Of a stretch of 64,000 nt of DNA, positions 1 to 8,821 are shown in pieces. The DNA is taken from positions 186,001 to 250,000 of the forward strand of contig NZ_FTPB01000003.1 of NCBI RefSeq assembly GCF_900155595.1, given 5' to 3'. The translations under genes and the position numbers were made by a program. The stretch is from Actinomyces mediterranea. Lineage in GTDB: Bacteria; Actinomycetota; Actinomycetes; Actinomycetales; Actinomycetaceae. Numbering within the stretch: the first letter of the stretch is position 1; each line of letters starts with the position of its first letter. Under the pieces are notes generated by a model. It was not told where the DNA came from. It ran no database searches and was given only the letters and a program-made list of their open reading frames with translations.

Positions 1-12
1 TCACCCGCCCCC

Positions 13-435
13 TCACCTGTAGTAGCAGTACGAGTGCTTTGGACACTCCGTCTTAAAGCCGTGGCTCCATCCTTGGTACCCCGCCCAGCCAACGGGACCA
101 AGTCCATTTGCGTACGCAAGTAAAGCCCATCCCCACTGTCCCTCCCACATGCTCCATGTCACTTGGCCTGTGGCAGCACGGGCAACGCCATCGTTGTACG
201 CCCACTTGTAACCACCCGCCAGGACAGCAAAGACGACAGTGACGGCTACGCCTACTCTTCTCGGCGACTCGGGTTCAGATTCTCTTTCAAATGTCGTACT
301 CTCGACCGTGACAGACACGCTATCACGGTCTTGCATTGTGACAGTATCAGTGGAGCCGTACGCGACTCCAGCGCCACTGAGTACGAGCGCACACGAAGTC
401 AGTGCACTGATCACAGTCCTCTTCAACGTCGTCAT
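13..435 (-). CDS. small secreted Trp/Gly-rich protein (bacteriocin-like, unassigned)
   Basis: 140 residues. The ATG at 435 is chosen over an upstream start at 489 because AAAGGAG lies 7 nt before it. Residues 1-28 form a Sec signal peptide (two basic residues, a hydrophobic core, AYGS end). An acidic Ser/Thr/Glu stretch follows, then a hydrophobic segment ending LAGGYKW, then a C-terminal half rich in Trp, Gly and Tyr that ends with two cysteines in CPKHSYC. I do not recognise the family. Size, export signal and closeness to a two-component system resemble bacteriocins or peptide-regulated secreted proteins, but no lactococcin-972 or lantibiotic signature is visible. It has its own promoter region, with a motif shared with the two-component operon upstream. 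Function is inferred from context only. Confidence 0.6.
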   Translation of the reverse strand: MTTLKRTVISALTSCALVLSGAGVAYGSTDTVTMQDRDSVSVTVESTTFERESEPESPRRVGVAVTVVFAVLAGGYKWAYNDGVARAATGQVTWSMWEGQWGWALLAYANGLGPVGWAGYQGWSHGFKTECPKHSYCYYR

Positions 436-487
436 TGTTGTCTCCTTTGAGACAAAGCTGCTTGAGTGATTGTTGGCCGACGTTGTC

Positions 488-528
488 ATTTTATGATTTG
501 CGACTCGTCCTCTTCTATCGAGGAATGT
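488..528 (-). promoter_or_regulatory. candidate promoter and operator of the secreted-protein gene
   Basis: Read on the minus strand, ACATTCCTCGATAG (528-515) is followed after exactly 21 nt by TAAAAT (493-488), a good -10 box. There is no recognisable -35 where the motif lies, as expected for an activator-dependent promoter. The same 14-mer occurs at 3183-3170 in front of the two-component operon, again with a -10-like TTGAAT 21 nt away. The likely binder is the NarL-type regulator encoded at 1091-1789; this is inference. Confidence 0.45.
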
Positions 529-1073
529 TAATGATTGTTGGGATGGTGCCTGTCTCGGCGTTCATCGCCAGATAGCATCCGACCGAAGACGCACGGCATA
601 CCCCGCTTCCACGACACGTGGTACGGCACAGACGCGTGAAACACGTTGAGTACGAGAATCTGGGCCTTTGCAGGTGAGGATGGAGGTCGTGGGGTGGGAC
701 TGGGTGGTGGTGGGGGTTGAGGTCTCTCGGTGATGGGAGTTCTTACACGACCTGTCAGAGAGGCCTGGGCGTGTGTCACGTTACCGGCAGTCTTGCTGAT
801 CTCACTGCTTTCTTGTCCCTGGATCGGCTCGGTCTACGAGCGCTGTGGCAGCAACTCAACGAGCAGCCCACCGTCATCGAGTGTGCCGTCATCGAGTTGT
901 ATCCGTGGTGTTTTGCTCGTGGTGGCCGGGAGTCTGTAACCCCGACAACAACCGCCTCAGAATACTCCTCAACGGCGGCGGCCCACACACCTACCCCACG
1001 CTCAAATACGAAGAGCCGGTTGGAGTCCCCACGCAAAGGATCGATGGCGCAACCCTATTTCCGGGACCGTCGC
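529..1073. other. intergenic stretch without a supported gene
   Basis: About 545 bases between the response regulator and the secreted-protein promoter. Several short open frames exist on both strands, but none combines a ribosome binding site with sensible composition. One frame on the minus strand is mostly Pro/Ser, and one on the plus strand (730-939) has a hydrophobic start but no Shine-Dalgarno sequence. It may hold a decayed peptide gene, because a third copy of the regulatory motif lies at its upstream edge (1074-1090). Confidence 0.4.
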
Positions 1074-1090
1074 CCCTCGATCGAGGAAAG
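1074..1090. promoter_or_regulatory. third copy of the TTCCTCGAT motif, palindromic
   Basis: On the minus strand ACTTTCCTCGATCG matches ACATTCCTCGATAG at 12 of 14 positions. It contains the perfect 12-bp palindrome CCTCGATCGAGG (1076-1087). It starts right at the response regulator stop codon. A TAGGGT hexamer, acceptable as an actinobacterial -10, follows at about 20 nt. No convincing gene lies downstream. Confidence 0.3.
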
Positions 1091-1789
1091 TCAACAACCC
1101 GGAGTCGACCCGATCCGAGCGGCGCGAACGGCGAGTTCGGTCCGTGAGGTGCAGCCGAAGCAGTCGAGCAGTTGTGTGACATAGGTACGCACCGTCCCCT
1201 CCGAGTAGCCAACCTGCTCTGCGATCTCCCGATTCGTCACGCCTTGTATCAGGCACTCGTAAACAGCCCTCTGGCCTGTCGACAGTGAGTCGACGATCCG
1301 TTCCCACCGTTCAACCGCCTCGTGCCGTTCTCCGAAGGATCTCAACACATTGACGGCGGCATCCATCACTCGCGGCGAGAAGACATGCCTCCCTGAGACG
1401 ACGCGCACGAGGGAGTCCACGATTTCATCGATCGGCAGATCCTTCGTAAGGAAGGAGCAGGCTCCCGCAGCCATTGCCTCGGCGAGGCGATGCTGGACCT
1501 CGAAGGCCGTGAGCATCACGACTCTCACCGATGAGTGCTGCTCAGACATGATCCGAGTAGTCTCCACTCCGTCAAGCACGGGCATCTCAACATCCATCAG
1601 AACGATGTCGGCAGGGCGGTGTTTCACAAGCGCGAGGACCTCGCGCCCATCAGCAGCGGTCCCGACAATGCTGATGCGAGGATCCAGACCCAGAAGGGAG
1701 GCGAGGCCGTCGCGCAGATCAGGATCGTCATCCGCCAAGATCACCCGGATGGGGCGGATATGATCGTACGGCGACATGGGGTCGATCAT
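1091..1789 (-). CDS. NarL/FixJ-family response regulator
   Basis: 232 residues. The N-terminal receiver domain shows the acidic triplet DDD at 20-22, the phosphoacceptor Asp66 in VLMDVEMP, a conserved Thr in MLTAF and Lys in LTKDLP. The C-terminal LuxR-type helix-turn-helix lies around residues 165-225 (LIQGVTNREIAEQVGYSEGTVRTYV). Its start codon overlaps the kinase stop as ATGA (1786-1789), so the two are translationally coupled. It probably binds the TTCCTCGAT motifs found on both sides of the operon. The signal is unknown, but a peptide ORF directly upstream of the kinase suggests peptide sensing. Confidence 0.9.
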   Translation of the reverse strand: MIDPMSPYDHIRPIRVILADDDPDLRDGLASLLGLDPRISIVGTAADGREVLALVKHRPADIVLMDVEMPVLDGVETTRIMSEQHSSVRVVMLTAFEVQHRLAEAMAAGACSFLTKDLPIDEIVDSLVRVVSGRHVFSPRVMDAAVNVLRSFGERHEAVERWERIVDSLSTGQRAVYECLIQGVTNREIAEQVGYSEGTVRTYVTQLLDCFGCTSRTELAVRAARIGSTPGC

Positions 1790-2940
1790 TCCATTTCCTC
1801 ATTTCGGGCAGTATCAATCGGCATGACGAGAGATATCATCCAGCGCCGGAGCACCGCGCCGAAATAAACATCGCCGCCGAGCGCCTGTGCCCGGCTCTGC
1901 AGACTGACGATTCCCAGTCCGGACGACAATTCGAGTTGAAGATCCGGTTCTCCCTTCGAAAGATCCGATACGACGGTGACTTCCACGCCGAGATCCGACA
2001 CATCTGCCGATACATTGACAATCGAGTCAACTGGCGCATATTTTACGCAGTTCATCAATGATTCTTTGAGGAATATGACTAGGAATCGGAGTCGCGCGGC
2101 TCCCAGAAGCATTGACAACTCATGTTCGTCGGGAAGGGCGCTGTGCAATCGTCGGTGTCCCATGCGAAGCATCCGGGCGGCATCATCGAGTGCGTGCGAC
2201 ACCGACTCATTCATCGGATCGTTGCTGGGTTGCAGCATGGTCACTGTATGACGCAATTGAGTGATGGCACGCGCTACTGATTGTTCAATGTCGGCAAGCG
2301 CGTGCGAAGGTTGATCCCGTTTGGGCATTTGAAGGGAGCGGACCATGATGAGCGCCCTGGTCAGATCCGTGACGACCGTGTCGTGAAGCGTCACGGCGAG
2401 CTCTGCATTCGTCCTATGGGCGAGGTACTCCACCTCCTGTTTTAGCAGTTCAATTTGCTTACTACTTGTCAGCATGACTAGACCAAGTGGTACGGCGATG
2501 ACCGCTTGCAGGAGAATCGCCCAGACGTAAGTCGTCATCGATCTCACTGTTGGATCCAAGTAATACGCGAATGCCACAAGAATCCCACAGCACACAGCGA
2601 TGAGCCGGCGGCGACGTGAGATCAACTCTGCAACTGCGAGAACGACGAGAAAAGGGGTCATAAGAGAAGCGAGGGCGTCGGACGGCGAGATGATGACCAG
2701 GCAACTCACGATAATAACCGTCAGACTCGCAGGAGTAGAAAACCAAGCAGCTGCTCCAGTAGCCACTGCGATTGACATTGATGCCGCCAATTCGAGCCAC
2801 GTCAAAGGCCTTCCAAGCAGTGCGACTGAGCAATCGAGTCCGAGGAATACCAGTGCGACCATTGGGTATGCGAAGCGCTTTCCCGCGTCCTGAATCCAGC
2901 GAAGAGGGCGGCGAACGCGCTGCAGGAGCCTTTCGTTCAC
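1786..2940 (-). CDS. NarL-type sensor histidine kinase with multi-spanning N-terminus
   Basis: 384 residues from the GTG at 2940; an in-frame GTG at 2955 is the alternative. The 2940 start is preferred because it overlaps the stop of the upstream peptide ORF as GTGA. Five or six membrane segments fill roughly residues 25-160. A HisKA_3 dimerisation helix follows, with the phospho-His in TLHDTVVTDL. The C-terminal ATPase domain has an N-box (ESLMNCVKYA) and a G-box (SGLGIVSLQSRAQALGG). It should autophosphorylate and pass phosphate to Asp66 of the regulator at 1091-1789. A short-looped polytopic sensor without an extracellular domain is typical of kinases that sense peptides or membrane stress. 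Confidence 0.88.
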   Translation of the reverse strand: MNERLLQRVRRPLRWIQDAGKRFAYPMVALVFLGLDCSVALLGRPLTWLELAASMSIAVATGAAAWFSTPASLTVIIVSCLVIISPSDALASLMTPFLVVLAVAELISRRRRLIAVCCGILVAFAYYLDPTVRSMTTYVWAILLQAVIAVPLGLVMLTSSKQIELLKQEVEYLAHRTNAELAVTLHDTVVTDLTRALIMVRSLQMPKRDQPSHALADIEQSVARAITQLRHTVTMLQPSNDPMNESVSHALDDAARMLRMGHRRLHSALPDEHELSMLLGAARLRFLVIFLKESLMNCVKYAPVDSIVNVSADVSDLGVEVTVVSDLSKGEPDLQLELSSGLGIVSLQSRAQALGGDVYFGAVLRRWMISLVMPIDTARNEEME

Positions 2941-3101
2941 ACGCGACCCCGGCACAACTCACTGTTCGGAAAAACCAAACAGAAGAGTTCCACGGGAGAA
3001 TACTGAACAGTCGCATCGGGGCGCTCAACGGAGACCACGGGCATGACGAGCCCCATCATCATGGACATCACCGCCATCATTCCAAGCACTCGACGAATCA
3101 C
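2937..3101 (-). CDS. small exported peptide ORF upstream of the kinase (candidate signal peptide)
   Basis: A 54-codon ORF starting at GTG 3101, with GGAGG six bases upstream. The product begins MIRRVLGMMAVMSMMMGL, a basic start followed by a Met/Val-rich hydrophobic core, then PVVSVE as a plausible signal-peptidase region. The short mature part holds two cysteines in FCLVFPNSELC. The stop TGA (2939-2937) overlaps the kinase GTG, so the ORF is the first gene of the two-component operon. I know no family for it. Ribosome binding site, signal peptide and coupling together support a real gene; a role as autoinducing or bacteriocin-like peptide is inference. Confidence 0.55.
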   Translation of the reverse strand: MIRRVLGMMAVMSMMMGLVMPVVSVERPDATVQYSPVELFCLVFPNSELCRGRV

Positions 3102-3169
3102 AGTTGACCTCCACTGGTGTCGCTGGACAGACTCCCGTATCCATTCAACACCAATGAGGGCATCCGCGA

Positions 3170-3183
3170 CTATCGAGGAATGT
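3170..3183 (-). promoter_or_regulatory. candidate operator of the two-component operon
   Basis: ACATTCCTCGATAG on the minus strand is identical to the site at 528-515. A -10-like TTGAAT follows 21 nt downstream, the same geometry as in the secreted-protein promoter. The peptide ORF starts about 70 nt further on. This suggests autoregulation by the NarL-type regulator. Confidence 0.42.
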
Positions 3184-3294
3184 CGCTCTCTTCCCCGCCG
3201 CCTCTCCCCGCATCAGCCGAACGCCCAACGCCAGCCACGTCATGAGCAGGGCGAATACGCTACAACAACCCGGCCCCGGACATGTAGTGACACA

Positions 3295-3328
3295 GTGGGG
3301 TCGGGGAGCATGCGCTCCCCGGCCCCAC
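3295..3328 (-). terminator. terminator of pnp
   Basis: A 15-bp stem with one mismatch and the short loop ATGC (GTGGGGTCGGGGAGC paired with GCTCCCCGGCCCCAC), starting 36 bases after the pnp stop. GC-rich and without a long U tract, as is common in actinobacteria. Confidence 0.7.
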
Positions 3329-3363
3329 CCATCAGCCGATGAATGACACCGCCTTAACGAAGA

Positions 3364-5733
3364 TCACTCCTCGGTGATCTCCTCGACCGCATCATCATCG
3401 CGGGTGCGACGCGTGCGGGTACGGGGACGGCGCTCACGACGCTCGGAACGATCACGACGCTCGCGGCGCTCCGCACGCTCGGAGAACTCAGCCATCTTCT
3501 CCCCCTCAACGCGCGCCTGCTCGGCAGCCAGCGCATCATCGTCGAGGACGGCGTGCAGGCTGAGCTTGCCACGGTCACCGATACTCTCGATCTCGACCTC
3601 GACCTGCTGGCCCACCTGGAGGACATCGTCGACGGAGTCGATCCGCTTCCCACCGACGAGGCGGCGCACCTGCGAAATGTGCAGCAGGCCGTCCTTGCCG
3701 GGGGTGAGGGACACGAAGGCGCCGAAGGAGGTGGTCTTGACGACCGTGCCGACGAAACGCTCGCCGACCTCAGGCATCTGCGGGTTCGCGATCTGGTTGA
3801 TCATCTGACGCGCGGCCTCGGCCGAGTCGCCCGACGCGGAGGCTATGTACACGGTACCGTCATCCTCAATGGTCACATCGGCGCCGGTGTCCTCCTGGAT
3901 CTGGTTGATCATCTTGCCCTTGGGACCGATGACCTCACCGATCTTGTCGACCGGGACCTGGACGGTGATGATGCGAGGAGCATTCGGGCTCATCTCATCG
4001 GGACCGTCGATCGCCTTGTTGATGAGGTCGAGGATCGCGAGACGGGCGTCGCGCGCCTGGGCGAGGGCTCCTCGCAGGACCTGCGAGTCGATGCCGTCGA
4101 GCTTCGTGTCGAGCTGAAGGGCGGTGATGAAGTCCGCCGTGCCCGCGACCTTGAAGTCCATGTCGCCGAAGCCGTCCTCGGCGCCGAGGATGTCGGTGAG
4201 GGTGACGGCCTTTTTCACGCCGTCAACCTCGCCGGTCATCAGGCCCATCGCGATGCCGGCGACGGGGGCGCGCAGCGGCACGCCCGCCTGCAGCAGAGAC
4301 AGGGTCGACGCACACACCGACCCCATGGAGGACGAGCCATTCGAACCCATCGTCTCAGAAACCTGGCGGATCGCGTAAGGGAACTCCTCGCGGGTCGGCA
4401 GCACCGGGACAAGGGCGCGCTCGGCGAGATCGCCGTGGCCGATCTCGCGGCGCTTGGGGGCGCCGACGCGGCCGACCTCACCCGTCGAGAAAGGCGCGAA
4501 GTTGTACTGATGCATGTAGCGCTTGGAGCTCACCGGAGACAGGTTGTCAAGCTGCTGCTCCATGCGGAGCATCGCCAGCGTCGTCACACCAAGGATCTGG
4601 GTCTCGCCGCGCTGGAACAAGGCGGAGCCGTGGACGCGAGGAAGCACCTCGACCTCGGCTGACAGGGAGCGGATCTGGCGGGGAGTACGGCCGTCCATGC
4701 GGATCTCGTCGCGCAGGGTGCGCTGACGGATCGTGTACTTCTCGAGGGAGCGGAACGCGGCCTTGAGGTCCTTCTCGGCCTCGGGGAAGCGCTCGGCGAG
4801 AGCGGCGAGCATCTCGGCCTTCACAGCGTCAACGGCCTCGTCGCGGGCGAGCTTGCCCTCGGTGAGCAGAGCAGTGGCGAGCTTGTCACCGACGAACTCC
4901 TCGACCGCCTGGTACTCCTCGTCCGTGTAGTCGATGAACAGGGGGAACTCAGCGGTCTCCTTGGAGGCGTGCTTCGCGACCTCGATCTGGGCCTCGCACA
5001 GCGCCTTGATGAAGGGCTTGGCGGCCTCAAGACCATCGGCGACGACATCCTCGGTCGGGGCAACGGCGCCGGACTGGATGAGGTCCCACTGGTTGGCGCC
5101 GCCACCGGCCTCGACCATCATGATGGCGACGTCTTCGGAGCCGTCGTCAGCGGTGACGATACGGCCCGCGACGACGATGTTGAAGACGGAGCGCTCCAAC
5201 TCCGACCAGCGCGGGAAGGCGACCCACTGCCCGTCGATAAGGGCGAGGCGGGTGCCGCCGATCGGGCCGGTGAAGGGCAGGCCGGCGATCTGGGTGGACA
5301 TGGATGCCGCGTTGATCGCGAGGACATCGTAGGCGTCGTCGGGGTGGGCGGTGAGGATGGTCTCGACGACCTGGACCTCATTGCGCAGGCCCTTGATGAA
5401 TCCGGGGCGCAGCGGACGGTCGATGAGGCGCGCGGCGAGGATCGCCTCGGTGCCGGCGCGACCCTCGCGGCGGAAGAAGGAACCGGGGATGCGTCCGGCG
5501 GCGTAAGCGCGCTCTTCGACATCGACGGTCAGCGGGAAGAAGTCGAACTGGTCCTTGGGGGACTTTCCGACGGTGGTGGCGGACAAGACGGTGGTCTCGT
5601 CGTCGAGATAGGCTAGGGCGGAGCCGGCGGCCTGCTTGGCGAGGCGGCCGGTCTCGAAACGGACGACGCGCGTGCCGAAACGGCCGTTGTCGATGACCGC
5701 CTCTGCGGCGGTGATGTCAGAGCCTTCCATCAT
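3364..5733 (-). CDS. pnp: polyribonucleotide nucleotidyltransferase (PNPase)
   Basis: 789 residues from the ATG at 5733, which has AAGGAG 9-10 bases upstream; the frame stays open further 5' but without homology. It degrades RNA 3' to 5' by phosphorolysis and can also add tails, acting in the cytoplasm. Two RNase PH-like halves are visible (for example [12 protein letters not shown] and GDLAERAL), then a KH domain ([19 protein letters not shown]) and an S1 domain ([15 protein letters not shown]). The tail is strongly charged, rich in Arg and Asp/Glu, as in actinobacterial PNPases. It follows rpsO, the usual order in bacteria. Confidence 0.96.
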   Translation of the reverse strand: MMEGSDITAAEAVIDNGRFGTRVVRFETGRLAKQAAGSALAYLDDETTVLSATTVGKSPKDQFDFFPLTVDVEERAYAAGRIPGSFFRREGRAGTEAILAARLIDRPLRPGFIKGLRNEVQVVETILTAHPDDAYDVLAINAASMSTQIAGLPFTGPIGGTRLALIDGQWVAFPRWSELERSVFNIVVAGRIVTADDGSEDVAIMMVEAGGGANQWDLIQSGAVAPTEDVVADGLEAAKPFIKALCEAQIEVAKHASKETAEFPLFIDYTDEEYQAVEEFVGDKLATALLTEGKLARDEAVDAVKAEMLAALAERFPEAEKDLKAAFRSLEKYTIRQRTLRDEIRMDGRTPRQIRSLSAEVEVLPRVHGSALFQRGETQILGVTTLAMLRMEQQLDNLSPVSSKRYMHQYNFAPFSTGEVGRVGAPKRREIGHGDLAERALVPVLPTREEFPYAIRQVSETMGSNGSSSMGSVCASTLSLLQAGVPLRAPVAGIAMGLMTGEVDGVKKAVTLTDILGAEDGFGDMDFKVAGTADFITALQLDTKLDGIDSQVLRGALAQARDARLAILDLINKAIDGPDEMSPNAPRIITVQVPVDKIGEVIGPKGKMINQIQEDTGADVTIEDDGTVYIASASGDSAEAARQMINQIANPQMPEVGERFVGTVVKTTSFGAFVSLTPGKDGLLHISQVRRLVGGKRIDSVDDVLQVGQQVEVEIESIGDRGKLSLHAVLDDDALAAEQARVEGEKMAEFSERAERRERRDRSERRERRPRTRTRRTRDDDAVEEITEE

Positions 5734-5759
5734 GAGGGCATCTCTCCTTGAATAAATTT

Positions 5760-5807
5760 CGATTCGAATCGAGTGGATGCGCGCAATGCTTCGGCCTTCG
5801 ATCGAAG
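5760..5807. promoter_or_regulatory. palindromes in the pnp leader
   Basis: CGATTCGAATCG (5760-5771) and CTTCGATCGAAG (5796-5807) are perfect 12-bp palindromes in the 5' leader of pnp. In other bacteria pnp is autoregulated through leader structures, so these could form a stem or dimeric protein sites. Function is not shown by the sequence. Confidence 0.3.
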
Positions 5808-5927
5808 CCCACGGCCTGCACCCCCGCCTGCGGGGCGGAGCGATCCGTAAGCCACTGTCGAAAACCGGCGGCACCTGCGCGCCTCGTCTCAACGGTTGTC
5901 CAGGAAAAGGCTCCTGAACGCAGTGAA

Positions 5928-5957
5928 CCGGCCCGGTCCCTCACGGGATCGGGCCGG
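5928..5957 (-). terminator. terminator of rpsO
   Basis: A 13-bp stem with one mismatch (CCGGCCCGGTCCC against GGGATCGGGCCGG), six bases beyond the rpsO stop. It separates rpsO from pnp, although readthrough into pnp is common in this pair. Confidence 0.7.
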
Positions 5958-5963
5958 AATCAG

Positions 5964-6233
5964 TCAGCGACGCAAGCCCAGACGAGCGACGATGGAGCGG
6001 TAGCGCTCGATGTCGATCGAGGCGAGGTAGCCGAGGAGTCGGCGACGACGGCCGACCAGGAGGAGCAGACCACGACGTGAGTGGTGATCGTGCGTGTGAG
6101 TCTTGAAGTGCTCGGTAAGATCCTTGATGCGCTGGGTGAGCAGTGCGATCTGAACCTCGGGGGAACCGGTATCGCCCTCGTGGGTCGCATACTCGGCGAT
6201 GATCTGATCCTTGACGTCCTTGCTCAGGGGCAC
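5964..6233 (-). CDS. rpsO: 30S ribosomal protein S15
   Basis: 89 residues, the standard family length, starting at GTG 6233 with AGGAG six bases upstream. Typical S15 motifs are present: [36 protein letters not shown] and RRRRLLGYL. It binds 16S rRNA helices 20-22 early in assembly of the 30S platform. It lies between ribF and pnp. A longer open frame upstream of the GTG has no homology. Confidence 0.97.
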   Translation of the reverse strand: MPLSKDVKDQIIAEYATHEGDTGSPEVQIALLTQRIKDLTEHFKTHTHDHHSRRGLLLLVGRRRRLLGYLASIDIERYRSIVARLGLRR

Positions 6234-6387
6234 GGGCTTCTCCTCATTGTCTTGTTGCGCGGAGCACGAGGGCCTCTCCCCCGAGCATCCGATCCGCGGC
6301 CGATCCAACGGCCCGTCCAGACTAGCATGCGCCGCACACCCTCCCCCGGTGAGATAACCCCCTCACGCACCCGCAAACCTGTGGGAT

Positions 6388-7377
6388 TCAGCACGCGGTG
6401 ACAGAGTTCGGATCGACTCGGGTGGGCACCCCGATGCCGAGGATGAAAGCCGTCTGACGCAGATCGTCATCCATCTGCACGAGAAGATCATCGACGGAAT
6501 CGAAGGACAGCATCGGCCGGATGCGGGACACGAATGTGACCGCAACCTTCTCCCCGTACAGATTGAGGTCCGAGCGTCCCAGCACATGCGCCTCGACGGT
6601 GCGCGACTCGGCCTCGAACTGCGGATTCGTGCCCACTGAGATCGCTGCGGGCAAGAACTCCGCGGACTGGGTGCCCGGCACGGTGCGAACGAGCCACCCG
6701 GCGTAAACGCCGTCTCCAGGGACGACTCCCTCAATGTCTTGGCTCAGGTTCGCCGTCGGGAAGCCCAACAGCCTGCCCCTCTTGAAGCCGTGCTCCACGG
6801 TACCGCGGATGCGGTGCAGATGCCCCAGCACCCTGGCCGCGCTCGTCACATCGCCCGCGGCGAGCAATTCGCGCACCCACGACGAACTCCAGCGCCTGCC
6901 CTCGGGGGCTTCGATGTCCGTCACCATGACGACGTCGAAGCCGTGACACCGCCCCAACTCGCGCAGAGTGTCGATCGTCCCGGCGTTGCCCCGTCCGAAG
7001 CGGAAATCCTCGCCGACGACGACCTCGATCGCGCCGAGCCTCTCGACGAGGAACTCGACGACGAATTCCTCTGGTTCGAGGGTGTACACGGAGGCGTCAT
7101 AGTGGACGACGAGCGTCGCGTCGAGCCCCGTCGCCCCCATCGCGTCGAGGCGATCGCGGAGCGGCGAGATCAACTGCAACTCCACTTCGGGATGGTGGAC
7201 CTGGATGGGATGAGGATCAAAAGTGACGGCAACGGCGTCCACTCCCCTCTTGCGGGCGCGCTCCACACATGAGGAGATGACCTTCTTGTGACCATTGTGC
7301 ATGCCGTCGAAGTTGCCGATGGTGACGACGCACTTCTCATCGCCGGGAACGTCCGCGAGTTCAGTCCAGATTCTCAT
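6388..7377 (-). CDS. ribF: bifunctional riboflavin kinase / FAD synthetase
   Basis: 329 residues. The N-terminal FAD synthetase (nucleotidyltransferase) domain has TIGNFDGMHNGHKKV and the later SSSWVRELLAAGDV. The C-terminal riboflavin kinase domain has GRLLGFPTANL and VGTNPQFE. It turns riboflavin into FMN and then FAD with ATP. It overlaps truB by 4 bases (ATGA), so the two are coupled in the infB-rbfA-truB-ribF operon. Confidence 0.96.
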   Translation of the reverse strand: MRIWTELADVPGDEKCVVTIGNFDGMHNGHKKVISSCVERARKRGVDAVAVTFDPHPIQVHHPEVELQLISPLRDRLDAMGATGLDATLVVHYDASVYTLEPEEFVVEFLVERLGAIEVVVGEDFRFGRGNAGTIDTLRELGRCHGFDVVMVTDIEAPEGRRWSSSWVRELLAAGDVTSAARVLGHLHRIRGTVEHGFKRGRLLGFPTANLSQDIEGVVPGDGVYAGWLVRTVPGTQSAEFLPAAISVGTNPQFEAESRTVEAHVLGRSDLNLYGEKVAVTFVSRIRPMLSFDSVDDLLVQMDDDLRQTAFILGIGVPTRVDPNSVTAC

Positions 7378-8381
7378 GTATTGGCTCCTGTGAAGACACA
7401 GACGGTGATCAGGCGATTCTCCTTGAACCGCACGAGTCCAAGGGCGCGCCCCTGCGGCGACAATGCGGCGATGGGCCCGCAGGAGCCGCCGGACGAGACC
7501 TCGTCGCGGCGGCGCGCGGGAGGGACTCCGTGGGCGAAACGGGCAGTCTCTTCCGGAGTGAGCGGGATCGACGGGAATAGCGCGCGAACGGCGTCGTCGA
7601 GGCTGATGAGCCCTGGAGCGGCACGGCCGCCGCCGCCTTCGACTGCGGGCACCGCCTCTTCCAGATCACTAAGAGAACGCGCATCGTCCAGCGTGAACGC
7701 CCCCACCCGGGTTCGGCGCAGCGCGGTCAGGTGAGCCCCGACTCCCAGCGCCCGACCGAGGTCGCGGGCAAGCGCGCGGATGTAGGTCCCCGACGAGCAG
7801 TCGACGCTGACGTCGACATCAACAACGCGAATGCTCCGTGACGCGCGGGCGCCGCCCCCGTCGACAGACTCCACCTGCGCTACACCGACTCGCGGCCGCG
7901 ATGTGCGTTCAAAGCGGTGGATGGTGACGGGGCGGGCGGTGAGGGCGACATCCTCCCCCCTTCGGGCGAGGGCATAGGCACGCTCACCGTGAACCTTGAT
8001 CGCCGAGACTGTTGACGGCACCTGCATGATCTCTCCGCGCAACTCAGTAATCGCAGCATCAATGGCGGCACAGCCGAGGGTGTCACAGCCGCGGATGTCT
8101 ACGGCCTCCCCCTCGGCGTCGTCAGTCGTGGTGGAAAAACCGAAGCGGATCGACGCATCGTAGGACTTCGAGTCGCCGCTGACGTAAGTGAGCAGGCGTG
8201 TCGCCGCTCCAATGCCGACGACGAGGAGTCCAGTCGCCATCGGGTCGAGGGTGCCGCCGTGACCGACCTTGCGGGTGTGGGCGAGGCGGCGCATCCTGGC
8301 GACGACATCGTGACTCGTCATTCCCCGGGGCTTGTCGACGATGACGAGACCTGGGACCGAGGTGTCGGGGCGCTTCGCCAT
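7374..8381 (-). CDS. truB: tRNA pseudouridine(55) synthase
   Basis: 335 residues. The catalytic Asp46 sits in GHGGTLDPMATGLL, preceded by the family start GLVIVDKPRGMTSHDVV. It isomerises U55 in the T-loop of tRNAs. The C-terminal part carries a Gly/Ala-rich insertion (PAVEGGGGRAAPGL) before a PUA-like end. It starts two bases after the rbfA stop. Confidence 0.95.
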   Translation of the reverse strand: MAKRPDTSVPGLVIVDKPRGMTSHDVVARMRRLAHTRKVGHGGTLDPMATGLLVVGIGAATRLLTYVSGDSKSYDASIRFGFSTTTDDAEGEAVDIRGCDTLGCAAIDAAITELRGEIMQVPSTVSAIKVHGERAYALARRGEDVALTARPVTIHRFERTSRPRVGVAQVESVDGGGARASRSIRVVDVDVSVDCSSGTYIRALARDLGRALGVGAHLTALRRTRVGAFTLDDARSLSDLEEAVPAVEGGGGRAAPGLISLDDAVRALFPSIPLTPEETARFAHGVPPARRRDEVSSGGSCGPIAALSPQGRALGLVRFKENRLITVCVFTGANT

Positions 8382-8383
8382 TG

Positions 8384-8821
8384 TCAGTCGAGGCCCTCGT
8401 CGTCCTCATCGTGACGGTAGGGATCGGCATCTCCGGCGTAGGAGGCGCCCTCCGCCTGTTTCGCGATCTCCTCGTCGCGGATCTTTGCCGCGGCAAGCGC
8501 ATCTTCGAGCGCAGCCGCAGACTCGGGAAGCGCATCGAGGATGAACTCCAGGGTCGGGGTGAGGCGGATACCCAGGGCCTTGCCCACTGCGGAGCGGAGG
8601 ATGCCCGTCGCCGATTCGAATGCGTCGGCGGCGTTTTTTCGGTCCGAGTCGTCGCCGAGAACGGTGTAGAACACGGAGGCGTGCTGCAAGTCGCCGGTCA
8701 CGCGCACATCGGTAATGGTGACGAATCCCAGGCGCGGGTCCTTGATGCGATGGGCCAGCATCCGCGCGACGGTCTGCTGGATGCGGTCCTGCACTTTGCG
8801 GACGCGCGATTCGTCGGCCAT
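8384..8821 (-). CDS. rbfA: 30S ribosome-binding factor A
   Basis: 145 residues from the ATG at 8821 (GGAG upstream); a longer frame reaching 8863 is not favoured. The KH-like fold is recognisable from [33 protein letters not shown]-type features, seen as [14 protein letters not shown] and [14 protein letters not shown]. The acidic tail after residue 110 is common in actinobacteria. It assists late 16S processing and cold-shock adaptation, next to infB as usual. Confidence 0.93.
   Translation of the reverse strand: MADESRVRKVQDRIQQTVARMLAHRIKDPRLGFVTITDVRVTGDLQHASVFYTVLGDDSDRKNAADAFESATGILRSAVGKALGIRLTPTLEFILDALPESAAALEDALAAAKIRDEEIAKQAEGASYAGDADPYRHDEDDEGLD

Noticed and set aside
730-939. 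Plus-strand 69-codon frame with a hydrophobic start
   Set aside because: No Shine-Dalgarno sequence, a Ser-repeat tail and no context; not supported as a gene.
776-1036. Minus-strand 86-codon frame behind the third motif copy
   Set aside because: Starts with TTG without a ribosome binding site and lacks signal peptide or recognisable domain.
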